Below are positions 8,714 to 18,701 of a DNA stretch of 64,000 bases, piece after piece (positions within the stretch are counted from its first letter, which is position 1; each line of letters begins with the position of its first letter). The stretch comes from Ignavibacteria bacterium (GTDB taxonomy: Bacteria > Bacteroidota > Ignavibacteria > Tepidaquicellales > Tepidaquicellaceae): contig JABAQZ010000005.1 in the NCBI GenBank assembly GCA_019187405.1, positions 82,525 through 146,524 on the forward strand, given 5' to 3'. Made by a program: the position numbers and the translations under genes. The notes below the pieces were generated by a model that made no database searches, had not been told where the DNA came from, and worked only from the letters and a program-made list of their open reading frames with translations.

Positions 8714-10270
8714 TTAAAAATTTGTTTTATAAACTTTCATTTCTATGCCTCCGCAGATTGTATTATCTTCCAGTACTGCGCTTGTAATAAAAGTAAGTTC
8801 ATTCCCGTATTCCCGAAGATATTCCTTAAACCAGTTGTCGTAAATTATCAAATAAGTGACTTTATTATTCTTTAATAATAAATTCAGTGAATCGAGATTA
8901 TCCTTCCATTGGTATTTTCTGTAATTTAAAACTTCAGGTGTTATAAGTCCTGCCATGTCAATTACTCTGTTTTTACTGATAAAGGTAATTGCACCGATAT
9001 CATTGACGGCAATAGTCTCATTTCGTTTCACGTTATCTCTGACCCATCCCGCAAGATAAACCTGCTGATCGTTAATATTATCCGTATTCTTGCCAAGTGC
9101 TAAGGCAAAGACAATGTAATATATAAAAGAAAACAGTACAATAAATGAGATTAAATATTTCCTTCGTAAAATAATATTTTTTAAACCTGCAAGAAACTCA
9201 CTATTAAGCAAAATTAGTAAAACCCAGACTGATGCAAAATTTATATAAGGTATTAAAGGGATTAAATATCTTACATGATGCCTCCAATTAGGGACCAAAA
9301 CTGAAAGCGCAACAGGTAAAATAATTATCCATAAGAAAATCAGATTTACATATCTGAATTCAGAAAAATATTTTTTAATATTAGCGAGGTAGTAAACAAT
9401 GGAAAAGAAATATAGCAATGCCGTGATAAAATTATCCCTGAAAAAATAAATCGCAGCTATTCTCAGGAATTCGAATTCCGGAACAAATCTGAAAAAACCT
9501 CCCTGCCCTCTGAAAGTGTTTGGGAAAAAATCTCCGCTTACGAGGTAAGAAAATACAAGATAAGGAACCGTAATAACTGAATACAAAATTAATGATGAAA
9601 TTAACATCAACATTTTTTTCTTAAACTCACCGGTATAAATCATATTCAATACAAAATCCAGAAAATAAAACAAGGACAGCAGATATCCTTCAGGTCTTGA
9701 AACAGAAGCAAAAGCAAACATCAGCGCCGGAAGCAAAGTAAAATTTCCCTTCTTAAGGTTTTTTATATGAGAATAAACTCCTGCGAGACAGAAAAAAATA
9801 AAAATCGTTGTTTCCATGCCTGACAGGGAAGCCCAGGCAATCCTTCCGGAGAATACTGTCAGCATTGTAATAATTAAAGAAATATATTCTGAAGTATAGG
9901 AATTACTGAATGGTATTAAAGGTGAATTGGCTTCCGAAAAAATAAAGAATGAAATTTTATAAACTGCAAAACAGGAGAGAATATAGAATGCAAATGACAG
10001 TATAAGTGAAGAAATCATGAAATTTCCGAAAAAAAAATTGAATGTGCCAAGGATTACAACATAAAGAGGAGATGTTGTGCCTGCAGTTAATTCTCCGGGA
10101 TTATACTGAAAAAAAAATCCTTTAGAAAAATTATCTGCAAACTGAAAATGAATCCATGTGTCATCAAGAGGCACTCCCATTTTGCCTTCGGTAAGAAAGA
10201 ATTCAAATGATAAATAAATGATCAGAGTAATCAGGCAAAAAGAGAAAATTCTGATGTTACTGCTTTTCAA
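8714..10270 (-). CDS. GT-C-like polytopic membrane glycosyltransferase
   Basis: This 518-residue membrane protein has about eleven hydrophobic segments. After the first helix comes an acidic loop 'GVPLDDTWIHFQFADNF', the position and composition expected for the metal/donor-binding loop of GT-C enzymes that use polyprenyl-linked sugars. A 'GELTAGTTSPLY' loop follows. The C-terminal 90 residues are soluble and include 'NDIGAITFISKNRVIDMAGL', a segment common in this broad family. The start is TTG, and the UbiA gene follows 12 nt downstream. The exact sugar and acceptor cannot be assigned. Confidence 0.75.
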   Translation of the reverse strand: MKSSNIRIFSFCLITLIIYLSFEFFLTEGKMGVPLDDTWIHFQFADNFSKGFFFQYNPGELTAGTTSPLYVVILGTFNFFFGNFMISSLILSFAFYILSCFAVYKISFFIFSEANSPLIPFSNSYTSEYISLIITMLTVFSGRIAWASLSGMETTIFIFFCLAGVYSHIKNLKKGNFTLLPALMFAFASVSRPEGYLLSLFYFLDFVLNMIYTGEFKKKMLMLISSLILYSVITVPYLVFSYLVSGDFFPNTFRGQGGFFRFVPEFEFLRIAAIYFFRDNFITALLYFFSIVYYLANIKKYFSEFRYVNLIFLWIIILPVALSVLVPNWRHHVRYLIPLIPYINFASVWVLLILLNSEFLAGLKNIILRRKYLISFIVLFSFIYYIVFALALGKNTDNINDQQVYLAGWVRDNVKRNETIAVNDIGAITFISKNRVIDMAGLITPEVLNYRKYQWKDNLDSLNLLLKNNKVTYLIIYDNWFKEYLREYGNELTFITSAVLEDNTICGGIEMKVYKTNF

Positions 10271-10283
10271 ATTTTATTCAGAT

Positions 10284-11948
10284 TTAAAAAACTGCCTGCT
10301 CTTCATATACACCGAAAACTTCTTTAAGTTCATTGCACATTTCACCAAGAGTAACATATTTTCTTGCACATTCGAGTACAGGCGGCATGAGATTTTTACC
10401 GTCAGCTGCAGACTGCTTCAGTGAATTTAGAGATGATTTAACATCGTCGTTATTTCGAGAAGCTTTAAGCTCTTTTAAGCGTCTAATCTGTTTATCCTCA
10501 ACTTCTTTTGAAATCTGAAGAATTGGAATTTCTATTTTTTCCTCTTCTTCAATAAATTCATTTACGCCTACGACTATTTTTTCTTTTTTATCGAGTTCCT
10601 GCTGATATCTGTAAGCTGCATCTGCAATTTCCCTCTGGAAGAATCCATTCTCAATGCAGGCTACAACCCCGCCTTGTGCGTCAATAAGGTCAAAGTATTT
10701 TTCAGCTTCGGCTTCAATGTCGTCGGTAAGTTTTTCAACGAAATAACTTCCTCCGAGAGGATCTGCAACATTAATTACCCCATGTTCATACGCAATAATC
10801 TGCTGTGTCCTAAGAGCAATTTTCACTGCTTTGTCCGATGGAAGGGCTAGTGTTTCATCCATGGAATTTGTATGAAGACTTTGAGTTCCTCCTAAAACAC
10901 CGGCAAGCGCTTCGATTGCTGTTCTGACAATATTGTTTTCCGGTTGCTGAGCCGTAAGAGAGCATCCGGCAGTTTGTGTATGAAATCTTAGAGTCCATGA
11001 TTTAGGATTTTTTGCTTTATATTTATTCTTCATTCTCTTTGCATAGATCCTTCTTGCTGCTCTGAACTTTGCGATCTCTTCAAAGAAGTCAAGATGAGAA
11101 TTGAAGAAGTGTGAAATTCTGGGTGCAAAAGTATCAACATCCATTCCTCTTTCTATACATGCTTCTATATAAGCAAATCCGTCTGCGAGTGTAAAAGCCA
11201 GTTCCTGTGCGGCAGTTGATCCGGCTTCTCTGATATGATAACCGCTGACACTGACTGGATTGAACTGCGGAACTTCATTTGTGCAATATTCAATCATGTC
11301 GGTAATAATTCTCATGGATTCTTTTGGCGGATAAATATATTCTTTCTGAGCAATATATTCTTTCAAAATATCATTCTGAAGAGTTCCTCTCAATTTATTG
11401 AAAGGCACGCCCTGCTTTTCGGCTACCGCAAGGTAATAAGCAAAAATAACAATGGCAGGGGAGTTAATTGTCATTGAGGTGGAAACCTGATCCAGAGGAA
11501 TCCCGCTGAAAAGAATTTCCATATCCTGCAGTGATGATACGGCAACACCGCAGATACCTACCTCACCTTCCGAAACAGGTGCATCTGCATCCCATCCCAT
11601 TAATGTCGGCATATCAAAAGCAGTTGACAGTCCCGTTTGACCATGAGCAAGAAGATATTTGAATCTCTGATTAGTATCTTCCGGCGTTCCGAATCCGGCG
11701 AACTGTCTCATTGTCCAGATTTTACCTCTGTACATATTATGATGAATGCCTCTTGTATAAGGATATTCACCTGGATAACCTATTTCATTATAATAATTTG
11801 TTTCCTTTATGTCTTCGGGTGTGTAGCAAATATCAAGGTCTCTTCCGCTGAGCGAAGTAAATTTCATTCCGCTGTTTTTTGCTTTTGATGCTTCTTTCAT
11901 CCATTCAGATTTGGACGTGCTTTTTTTAGGCGTTGAATTGTTTTTCAT
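10284..11948 (-). CDS. acyl-CoA mutase large subunit (methylmalonyl-CoA mutase family)
   Basis: This 554-residue catalytic TIM-barrel subunit lacks the B12-binding domain, so it must pair with a separate cobalamin-binding small subunit not found here. Landmarks are '[19 protein letters not shown]', '[15 protein letters not shown]', '[13 protein letters not shown]', '[16 protein letters not shown]' and '[18 protein letters not shown]'. The 'RQFAGFG' form has Phe where classical methylmalonyl-CoA mutases have Tyr, whereas the Arg in 'SMRII' is kept, so the substrate is probably methylmalonyl-CoA but isobutyryl-like substrates are not excluded. It stands 13 nt downstream of nothing co-directional: the GT-C gene lies downstream of it. 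Confidence 0.88.
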   Translation of the reverse strand: MKNNSTPKKSTSKSEWMKEASKAKNSGMKFTSLSGRDLDICYTPEDIKETNYYNEIGYPGEYPYTRGIHHNMYRGKIWTMRQFAGFGTPEDTNQRFKYLLAHGQTGLSTAFDMPTLMGWDADAPVSEGEVGICGVAVSSLQDMEILFSGIPLDQVSTSMTINSPAIVIFAYYLAVAEKQGVPFNKLRGTLQNDILKEYIAQKEYIYPPKESMRIITDMIEYCTNEVPQFNPVSVSGYHIREAGSTAAQELAFTLADGFAYIEACIERGMDVDTFAPRISHFFNSHLDFFEEIAKFRAARRIYAKRMKNKYKAKNPKSWTLRFHTQTAGCSLTAQQPENNIVRTAIEALAGVLGGTQSLHTNSMDETLALPSDKAVKIALRTQQIIAYEHGVINVADPLGGSYFVEKLTDDIEAEAEKYFDLIDAQGGVVACIENGFFQREIADAAYRYQQELDKKEKIVVGVNEFIEEEEKIEIPILQISKEVEDKQIRRLKELKASRNNDDVKSSLNSLKQSAADGKNLMPPVLECARKYVTLGEMCNELKEVFGVYEEQAVF

Positions 11949-12033
11949 TAAATTGTTTTTAATTGCAGCAAATATAAATTAAATTGAACGGAAAAGTAAT
12001 TCATAAAAATTTTGGCTTTAGTCGAGGGAAGCT

Positions 12034-12077
12034 CGGGAGGGTTTTTAAACCGTTTAAACGGTTTACAAACCCTCCCG
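12034..12077. repeat. 44-bp palindrome with core AAACCGTTTAAACGGTTT
   Basis: The 18-bp core at 12047-12064 is a perfect palindrome. The flanks extend it to two 22-nt arms with one mismatch (12045 against 12066), closed by a GC-rich CGGGAGGG/CCCTCCCG base. The same core occurs three times at 63.7-63.9 kb with different flanks, so this belongs to a dispersed repeat family. It lies between two minus-strand genes and could also act as a transcription or mRNA-stability element. No U-tract follows on either strand. Confidence 0.85.
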
Positions 12078-12096
12078 GCAATTAAATCAATTATCT

Positions 12097-13242
12097 TTAT
12101 TTGATCAAAACCATTCTCTTTACGACAGAATAAACCGGTGATTCGAGTTTGTAAAAATATATTCCGCCGGGGAGATTCTCTCCATTCCATTCAAATGAAT
12201 AACTTCCTTTGGATTTTTCTTCGTCAACCAAAGTTTCCACATACTTTCCAAGAACGTCATAGACTTTTAAAATAACATAATTTTTTTTGGGACAATGGAA
12301 GCTTATAATTGTCTTAGGATTAAACGGATTCGGATAATTCTGATATAAAATGAAATCCTCTGCAGATTGTTCCGTTTCTTTCACAGATACAGGATACGGG
12401 TGCCCCGTATAAATCATTAAAAAATAATTCGATGATAATCTGATGACTGCCGGATCGCCCCCGATTATGTTTGTATTAAAAAATCCCGACCACATACCGC
12501 CGTTGGAACTATAAGAATACCAGATTCTTGTTCCGCTTCCGTAAAATCTCAATTCAGATGAATCCATAATTGTAAAATTTCCTATCCACGAATGCTGAAT
12601 GTCAGAGAAAATGTCCTGCACTCTGATAAAATCCAGACCGTTACCGGAAATATTATGATATGCACCTGTTGCTCCCAATGTTGCCGGATTTACAAGATGC
12701 CACATGCCGTTGAATTTAATAATTGCCGGATCAATTACCGGTCTGTCAGGAAGAGAAAATCTTATATTGCCTTCAAAAGTATAATTTATTCCGTCATCCG
12801 AAACTGCCGAATAAGTGTTAATTGATGTATCGAGAAAGCTGCTCAACCCACTCGAATAATACATCCTTATCTTTCCGCTGTCAGTTAATGCGAGTGCGGG
12901 ATCAAACGGTCTTTGAAAGTTTGAGGGAAATCCAATCATGACAACAGGTACTGGGTCTGTCCAGGTTAAACCGTCATTACTTGAAAACTTTACTGCAACT
13001 TTGTCCCATGTTGGAGAACCTACGGGCTGTCTGAACCATTGGAAAGCGCTGATAAGTTGACCACTCTGGAGTTTAATTACACAAGGAACTCCCGCTGAAT
13101 CCTGAAATGTACTTATATCTGTAAAATTACTTCCATCCTGGCTTTGACAAATCTTCAAAGGCCGTTTCCAAGGCGGCTGACCTTGCGAAAATGCTGTATT
13201 ACAAAAAAACAAAACAGCTGACAAAAAGATAATAAATTTCAC
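12097..13242 (-). CDS. secreted beta-propeller-like protein with T9SS sorting domain
   Basis: This 381-residue protein starts at GTG with a signal peptide (about residues 1-20, ending 'NTAFSQ'). The central part (about 25-285) has repeated 'SNDGLTWTDP', 'SDDGINYTFEG' and 'RPVIDPAIIKFNGMWHLV' segments typical of five-bladed propellers or sialidase/GH43-like folds, without a catalytic triad I can confirm. Residues of about 300-381 are a type A T9SS sorting domain: 'LYQNYPNPFNPKT', 'VYDVLGKYVETLVDEEKSKG', 'GGIYFYKLES' and 'KRMVLIK'. It is therefore predicted to be exported and surface-attached or released. The substrate is unknown. Confidence 0.85.
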   Translation of the reverse strand: MKFIIFLSAVLFFCNTAFSQGQPPWKRPLKICQSQDGSNFTDISTFQDSAGVPCVIKLQSGQLISAFQWFRQPVGSPTWDKVAVKFSSNDGLTWTDPVPVVMIGFPSNFQRPFDPALALTDSGKIRMYYSSGLSSFLDTSINTYSAVSDDGINYTFEGNIRFSLPDRPVIDPAIIKFNGMWHLVNPATLGATGAYHNISGNGLDFIRVQDIFSDIQHSWIGNFTIMDSSELRFYGSGTRIWYSYSSNGGMWSGFFNTNIIGGDPAVIRLSSNYFLMIYTGHPYPVSVKETEQSAEDFILYQNYPNPFNPKTIISFHCPKKNYVILKVYDVLGKYVETLVDEEKSKGSYSFEWNGENLPGGIYFYKLESPVYSVVKRMVLIK

Positions 13243-13383
13243 ATGATTATTTTTTGTAATTTATGTTATCGAAGAGATTAATTCAGCATAATTCCGGAAT
13301 AATCTCAATATAATAAAGCAGAACTCTCCAAAACATTAAAGAAAGATTGAGCTGTAAGAAAATGTAATTTATTTTCAAAAATA

Positions 13384-13417
13384 AAAAATGGAAGCAAGTT
13401 GCATTGCTTCCATTTTT
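13384..13417 (-). terminator. intrinsic terminator after the phospholipase D-like gene
   Basis: A 14-bp perfect stem (13384-13397 with 13404-13417) and a 6-nt loop lie 20 nt beyond the stop of the minus-strand gene. On the minus strand the stem, including GGAAGCAA/TTGCTTCC, runs straight into a U-tract (13389 to 13383), as in a Rho-independent terminator. Confidence 0.75.
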
Positions 13418-13436
13418 AATGAATTTAAATATGATG

Positions 13437-15809
13437 TTATTTTACAAGGATCATTTTCTTAGTCTGTACAAAATTGTCAGCTCTCAGTGTGTAATAATAA
13501 ACACCGCTGGGAAGTCCGCCTGAAATCGAGGATGTATTGAAAGTTACCTTATATGTACCCGCTCCGACCAAAGCAGATTGATTTTCACTAATAAGCGAAG
13601 CAACATGTCTGCCTAATGCGTCATAAACATTTAAGCTTACGTTTTGTGATTCAGGAATGCTGAATGTAATTGATGTAACCGGATTAAAAGGATTCGGATA
13701 ATTTTGTCCAAGATAATAATCTTCAGGTATTACTGCAGATATCTGCTTAATGTCAATTGATCCGCCTGCAAGCGTATATCTCTTTGCAAAATCCTGGAGA
13801 TACTGATTAGCCGCAAGTGAATCATAAATGAATAATAGATTTTCATCATTTCCCGTTGTGGCAGCGGTTGAATAATTGTATGATCCTGTCTGCAATATCG
13901 GATTGCTTGAAGGCATATCAGAATCAATCAGAATGTATTTACTGTGCATAAGTCCCGTCTGACCGTCAAGGTAAACTGGTGCCGGCGGATTCCACGGTAT
14001 CGATCCGCCAATTCCTTTCATTTCCGGATAAACACTCGAAGGATCAGTTCCGTTACCGTCATCAAATACTCCTCTGACCATTTTTGAAGGAGGATTAAAC
14101 TGCGCTTTCATTTTATTTGCAATGTTAAATCTGGTAAATGCAAAGGCACAGAAAAATATTGATTTGTTTGTATTAAACTCTATCATATTTTCAACCATTG
14201 TCGAAGTGTTATCGGAAGGTGAAAAATAACATTCGACTCTTTTACCGTTAATATTGAAAATATGAGGTGTGTTATCAAGCTTCGATGTTCCGAATTTTGC
14301 ATTTGAAGGATTATTAATTTCATTATGAGAACCCCACATTTCCTCAAATTCTCTTGTATAAGCATTGCACAATGCCTGATCCTGTATGAAAATCACGTTT
14401 TGAGCATCTGTATAAAACTGGTCATTTGTAATATTTGCAGATCCTGTCCAAAGCCAGTCATCGCTGAATGAATTGTCATTTCGAGCATCAAATATGAAAA
14501 ACTTATTGTGCATTATGTTTGATCCCTGCGGTCTTTGCTGAACTTTCACGCCCGCATTTATCAGATCCTGCACAAGCTGTTGAATGCTTCCGTCTCTGTG
14601 ATCATATACCATCCTTACTTTTACTCCGCGAATCAGCGCGTTAATTAATTTATCTTTTATTTGTGTAACCTCATTAAAAGAATACATTGCAAGATCAATC
14701 GAATAATCAGCAGAATCTATTCTCTGTCCTAATCTCACTTTTAAATCAACATCCCCAACTGCGTTGTTTCCCGGCATTGCAAAAGAATTATCCACCGGTT
14801 TGTTAAAGTAAATTTCAAATTTTCCCGTTGATGAAGGATGTGATGCAGTCGAAAAATACTTGGGTGAACTTACACTTGTACCCTGTGCGTTTGTCGAGTA
14901 TGCCAAAGCATAATAAATTTTTCCGGGAGATAGACTCGTCAGTGTTACGCTGTGGTTTGTTGTCTGCACAGCGCTGTAAACAGAATCAGTGAATACTACA
15001 TTCTGATTTGACGAATCAGACCTGAAATACTTTAGTTTTGTATCGCCGGCGTTTTGAGTTGTCCAGTTAAGTGTGATGCTTGTTGGAGAAATGTTGGTCT
15101 CAGAAGGAGGTGTCTGTATTATCGGACCCCCGCTTTGAAAAATGTCCGTTGTAAATCTTGGCAGAAACTGATATCCTGAATTATATGGCGCTGAAGATTT
15201 AAATTGTGATGCAGCTGCAATACAGTCAAATGTACCCGTAGGTATCAACGTTCCTACGAGATTACTATTATTGTCAATTCTTAACTGTGTATTTCCAGTA
15301 GCATCGCCGACATTGTAGTTAGTATTTGGCTGAAATGTACCAGTGCCTGTTATTGTAAGACCGTTTATTCTGATCAATCTCCCTTCCCATTCCTCATGTC
15401 CGTTCCATGCCTGATTTATAAATTGTGATACGGTAATTGTATATATCTGATATGAATTACCAGAACTTACAATGCTGAATGAAGGCGTTCCGCCGTTTGT
15501 AGAATAAACAAGTTCTGTCAGACCGTTAAAATGAGACAACTTAGCTGTAACAATTACGCTGTCGCCTATAGATACTGCTGCTGATAATTCGTTATAAAAC
15601 ACGGCAATTCCGCCTGTATTGTCCTGAAGATATGAAGGTCCGCCAAACTGGTTAGCTACTGTTACCACTCCTGTAACAGTTTTAAACTGTCCTGTATCAG
15701 TCGGAACTCCGTTTGAATTATTTATCGTAATTGAGCTGATCGGTACTACCTGTCCATAAATTTCCGTAATTAGAAGCAGGAAAAATATTATTGAAAAACA
15801 TTTTTTCAT
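13437..15809 (-). CDS. secreted phospholipase D-fold protein with OB, FnIII and T9SS domains
   Basis: This 790-residue multidomain exported protein begins with a signal peptide (1-19, 'LLLITEIYGQ'). An OB-fold-like domain (about 20-225, 'GVVTVANQFGGPSYLQDNTG') and a fibronectin type III domain (about 230-320) follow. A PLD/nuclease domain (about 335-690) has two HKD motifs, 'HNKFFIFD' near residue 433 and 'HSKYILID' near residue 621, each with 'TGSANITN' or 'TGSYNYST' after it. The last ~85 residues are a T9SS sorting domain ('GQNYPNPFNPVT' to 'TKKMILVK'). The N-terminal module is of the type found in extracellular nucleases. It could cleave DNA or phospholipids outside the cell; which one is not resolved. 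Confidence 0.88.
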   Translation of the reverse strand: MKKCFSIIFFLLLITEIYGQVVPISSITINNSNGVPTDTGQFKTVTGVVTVANQFGGPSYLQDNTGGIAVFYNELSAAVSIGDSVIVTAKLSHFNGLTELVYSTNGGTPSFSIVSSGNSYQIYTITVSQFINQAWNGHEEWEGRLIRINGLTITGTGTFQPNTNYNVGDATGNTQLRIDNNSNLVGTLIPTGTFDCIAAASQFKSSAPYNSGYQFLPRFTTDIFQSGGPIIQTPPSETNISPTSITLNWTTQNAGDTKLKYFRSDSSNQNVVFTDSVYSAVQTTNHSVTLTSLSPGKIYYALAYSTNAQGTSVSSPKYFSTASHPSSTGKFEIYFNKPVDNSFAMPGNNAVGDVDLKVRLGQRIDSADYSIDLAMYSFNEVTQIKDKLINALIRGVKVRMVYDHRDGSIQQLVQDLINAGVKVQQRPQGSNIMHNKFFIFDARNDNSFSDDWLWTGSANITNDQFYTDAQNVIFIQDQALCNAYTREFEEMWGSHNEINNPSNAKFGTSKLDNTPHIFNINGKRVECYFSPSDNTSTMVENMIEFNTNKSIFFCAFAFTRFNIANKMKAQFNPPSKMVRGVFDDGNGTDPSSVYPEMKGIGGSIPWNPPAPVYLDGQTGLMHSKYILIDSDMPSSNPILQTGSYNYSTAATTGNDENLLFIYDSLAANQYLQDFAKRYTLAGGSIDIKQISAVIPEDYYLGQNYPNPFNPVTSITFSIPESQNVSLNVYDALGRHVASLISENQSALVGAGTYKVTFNTSSISGGLPSGVYYYTLRADNFVQTKKMILVK

Positions 15810-15815
15810 TATAAA

Positions 15816-17624
15816 TTATTTGTTTAAAAGTTTTTGGGAATAATTATTATTAATGGTTGAGATAATAAGTCCGTTTGGATCCTCGGATAATTTTCTTTTA
15901 ATTTCGGTTTTAAGCGTTTCGGGATTATCTTTAACTGCTTTTTCGAGTACGTTTTTATTATAAATAAGATTATACGGCGAAGCAAATTTATATTCATATT
16001 TATCTATGATTTCCTTAAACTTAGGCAAGTTTTTTAAAAATAAAAAGGATTTATCATCCCAAAAAACAAGCTTCCATTCATCAGGATGCCTGCTGAAATA
16101 TGAAATAATTGTTTGTTCCATTTCCTGAGGCGCTCTTACCAGATCAGGCGCAAGATAAAGGGCATAATCAATTTCATAATCACTAAGCTTCTTTTCAAAA
16201 CCGGGTTTTTTAGAAACAATTTGACTATACTCGTTAAATATTTCATCATTAAGGTTTCTGCTGTCAATGAAATTTTTGCTTTCGGGAAAATTCCATACAA
16301 GGAAACCTCCCGTACCGAAATGATTCAGAGGTCTTGAACCCGTTTGCGGAATGTTGTTTGCTTTCATGAAATCAAACATCTGTGTCGGGATAAATTCTGA
16401 ATTAATTCCGAATCCGGAAACTCTGTAGTATTTCAGCAGGTCAAGATAAAATTTGTCGTTTATAATGCTGATAATAAAAAATACAAGCATTGCTTCCAAA
16501 ACCAATTTCGGCAGGGGATTTCTGTTTATGAAATCCTTCATAACGTTTCCTTTAAAAGATGAAATGATAAAGCTTATTGATAAAATCAGGAAAATATTTA
16601 TTATTATAATATAGTCAACAGTAAACCTGACGGCTCTTACGGAATACAATGCAAAGCCGATATATAACAAAGCCGGGAACAAATCTTTTTTCTTAATTGC
16701 ATAATAAAGCACAAGCAGTCCGCCGAACAGATATATTTTATAAATCACAGTTACAAATCCGCCGCCAAACATTTCGTCAAAAGGTGATCTCCATTCGTTT
16801 ATGGTCTCAAGCAGCTTCATCTTTGTATGCTCATAAGCATAAATGTAGGTCGAATAAAAATTAGGATTTATAAAAAGCGTAATTGCCGAAACAGCAAAAA
16901 TTATCACGAGTCTTCTGAGCTCAATTTTACTTAATGCTGGTATTTCCTTAGTAGAATATTTTTGAGGCTTAAAATAGATTACTATTTCAGAAAGTACAAA
17001 AATTCCAAAAAGAAACAATCCTGCAAGTATTCCCATGTGAAGATTTGCCCAAAAAAGAAAAATCAACGGAATAAAATACAGGATTTTATGATTGCTCCGG
17101 TTGAAGTATCTGTATTCGATCAGTATGTAAAGTAGAATGACAAAAAACAGCAGTGATAATATGTGCGGACGCGGAGTAAGTCTGTCCATTATTCCGAATG
17201 CAAGCATTGTCAGAAATAAAAATATAAGTGTATAGCTTACATTAAATTTTCTGAGAATCAGGAAATTAATTCCGAAGATTAACAGGAATATTATTGTTCT
17301 GAATACGGATATTGCCGTGTATCCACCGATGTTATACAATCCGTAAGTTATTACGTCCCATCCCCATTCAAACGGCATCCACTCCTGCCCTTGAGTTACA
17401 AAACCAAATATATCTGTCGAAGGTACGTGAAGATTTTCAACTATGTATCTTCCGGTTGCAAGATGCCAGAATACATCATCATCACCGGTGATTTTAAATG
17501 TTGTCAATAGAATGATGAAAACAGTAAAGAGAGCTATTAATCCGTAGTTATAAAGGGGATTATCTATGAAGACTTTTTTTTCCGGCTGTTTGCTGTGTGA
17601 GCTTTTGGATTTTGCCTTTGCCAC
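15816..17624 (-). CDS. polytopic membrane protein, GT-C-like, unknown function
   Basis: This 602-residue protein has a Lys/Ser-rich cytoplasmic N-terminus, about twelve membrane segments to residue ~390, and a soluble C-terminal domain of about 200 residues. After the first helix is the acidic loop 'GDDDVFWHLATGRYIVEN', followed by 'GQEWMPFEWGWDV', a pattern seen in polyprenyl-sugar-using GT-C proteins. The GTG start overlaps the TAG stop of the NHL lipoprotein gene by 1 nt and the PLD-like gene follows 6 nt after its stop, so it belongs to the secretion operon. I do not recognise a specific family. Confidence 0.7.
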   Translation of the reverse strand: MAKAKSKSSHSKQPEKKVFIDNPLYNYGLIALFTVFIILLTTFKITGDDDVFWHLATGRYIVENLHVPSTDIFGFVTQGQEWMPFEWGWDVITYGLYNIGGYTAISVFRTIIFLLIFGINFLILRKFNVSYTLIFLFLTMLAFGIMDRLTPRPHILSLLFFVILLYILIEYRYFNRSNHKILYFIPLIFLFWANLHMGILAGLFLFGIFVLSEIVIYFKPQKYSTKEIPALSKIELRRLVIIFAVSAITLFINPNFYSTYIYAYEHTKMKLLETINEWRSPFDEMFGGGFVTVIYKIYLFGGLLVLYYAIKKKDLFPALLYIGFALYSVRAVRFTVDYIIIINIFLILSISFIISSFKGNVMKDFINRNPLPKLVLEAMLVFFIISIINDKFYLDLLKYYRVSGFGINSEFIPTQMFDFMKANNIPQTGSRPLNHFGTGGFLVWNFPESKNFIDSRNLNDEIFNEYSQIVSKKPGFEKKLSDYEIDYALYLAPDLVRAPQEMEQTIISYFSRHPDEWKLVFWDDKSFLFLKNLPKFKEIIDKYEYKFASPYNLIYNKNVLEKAVKDNPETLKTEIKRKLSEDPNGLIISTINNNYSQKLLNK

Positions 17625-18697
17625 TAATTCAGATCTGTTGACAATTTATAACGAACTATTCTGTTGTTCCCAGTATCTGCTATGTAAAGCACTTTGTCAA
17701 AAAATGAAACTCCTCGCGGTCCTCTGAGCTGATTTTCTCCGGAACCAGTTCCTCCGAATGATTCATTCTTAAATTTACCCGCACTACTAAATTTATAAAG
17801 TGAATCATAAGTGTTGTCGACTACATAAACATTTTTATTATTATCAACGCAAACTCCGACCGGAGTGCCGACAGCTCTGCTTAAAATATCCACATCGCTT
17901 TCTGGAAAAAACTTTGGATCGTATGTACCTTTTGTATTATTAAATAAAAACCATTCTATCTTAAATCCGAAATCTGTAGTATTTCTTGTAATTATGAAAT
18001 CAGTAAGTTCATTATTGAATGTTGTAATCGCATAAACTTTTTCAATGGAATAAATCCCGTTACCGGTTACCTGAAATCCGCTTAGGTTTTCAACTGATGT
18101 TACAGTATTAATTCCATGTATCTTTAATAATGCATTGTCCGGATCGAGCGAACTTGTATTGTCTGGTCCTGTCCTGGTAACAATGTATCCGTTATCAGAA
18201 AATACTCCGATACCATTGAATCTTCTTTTTCTGCTTGTAAGCGGAGTAGGATAATCGCTTTTGATCAGCGGAAGTAATACGGCATTAGAAATAATACCGC
18301 CGATTTCCACAAGTTTGATTCTGTATAATACGCTGATAGTATCATTTGTAAGTGTCAGTATCGAATCGCCGATTACAAGCAAATCAAAATTATAATCCTG
18401 AGCAAGCGCTCTGGGATTGTACACGCTGATACTTCCGATTTCCACTCCCGATAAATCCAACTGAACAACCCTGTTATTTTTTGTATCCGCAACATATACA
18501 AGTGGCTCTCTGCCGACTAAGACAGCTTCAGGCTGATTAAACTGGCTCCAAGCAGGATATTGCTGAACGTAAAGAGTATCGTTTACCGAAGTTCCTCCGC
18601 CATTATTAGATATAGGAAATTGAGAAAGATCAGTCTTTTGTGTACATGAGTAAATCGAAAAAAATATTACCGGAATTATTATGTATAAATATTTCAT
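17624..18697 (-). CDS. lipoprotein with NHL-type beta-propeller
   Basis: This 357-residue protein has a lipoprotein signal peptide with the lipobox 'FSIYSC' (Cys at about residue 18). The rest carries NHL-like repeats: 'FNQPEAVLVGREPLVYVADTKNNR', here given as residues ~53-77, then 'PVGVCVDNNKNVYVVD' and, near the C-terminus, 'LRGPRGVSFFDKVLYIADTGNNRIVRY' spanning about residues 320-350. NHL propellers commonly bind proteins or glycans. It is tightly linked to the PorV-like gene upstream and the membrane-protein gene downstream. The function is unknown; outer-membrane or surface location is inferred. Confidence 0.8.
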   Translation of the reverse strand: MKYLYIIIPVIFFSIYSCTQKTDLSQFPISNNGGGTSVNDTLYVQQYPAWSQFNQPEAVLVGREPLVYVADTKNNRVVQLDLSGVEIGSISVYNPRALAQDYNFDLLVIGDSILTLTNDTISVLYRIKLVEIGGIISNAVLLPLIKSDYPTPLTSRKRRFNGIGVFSDNGYIVTRTGPDNTSSLDPDNALLKIHGINTVTSVENLSGFQVTGNGIYSIEKVYAITTFNNELTDFIITRNTTDFGFKIEWFLFNNTKGTYDPKFFPESDVDILSRAVGTPVGVCVDNNKNVYVVDNTYDSLYKFSSAGKFKNESFGGTGSGENQLRGPRGVSFFDKVLYIADTGNNRIVRYKLSTDLN

Positions 18698-18701
18698 GAT
18701 A

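Noticed and set aside
13384..13417. Inverted repeat as a member of the dispersed palindrome family
   Set aside because: Its sequence is unrelated to the AAACCGTTTAAACGGTTT core and it has the stem and U-tract of an ordinary terminator.
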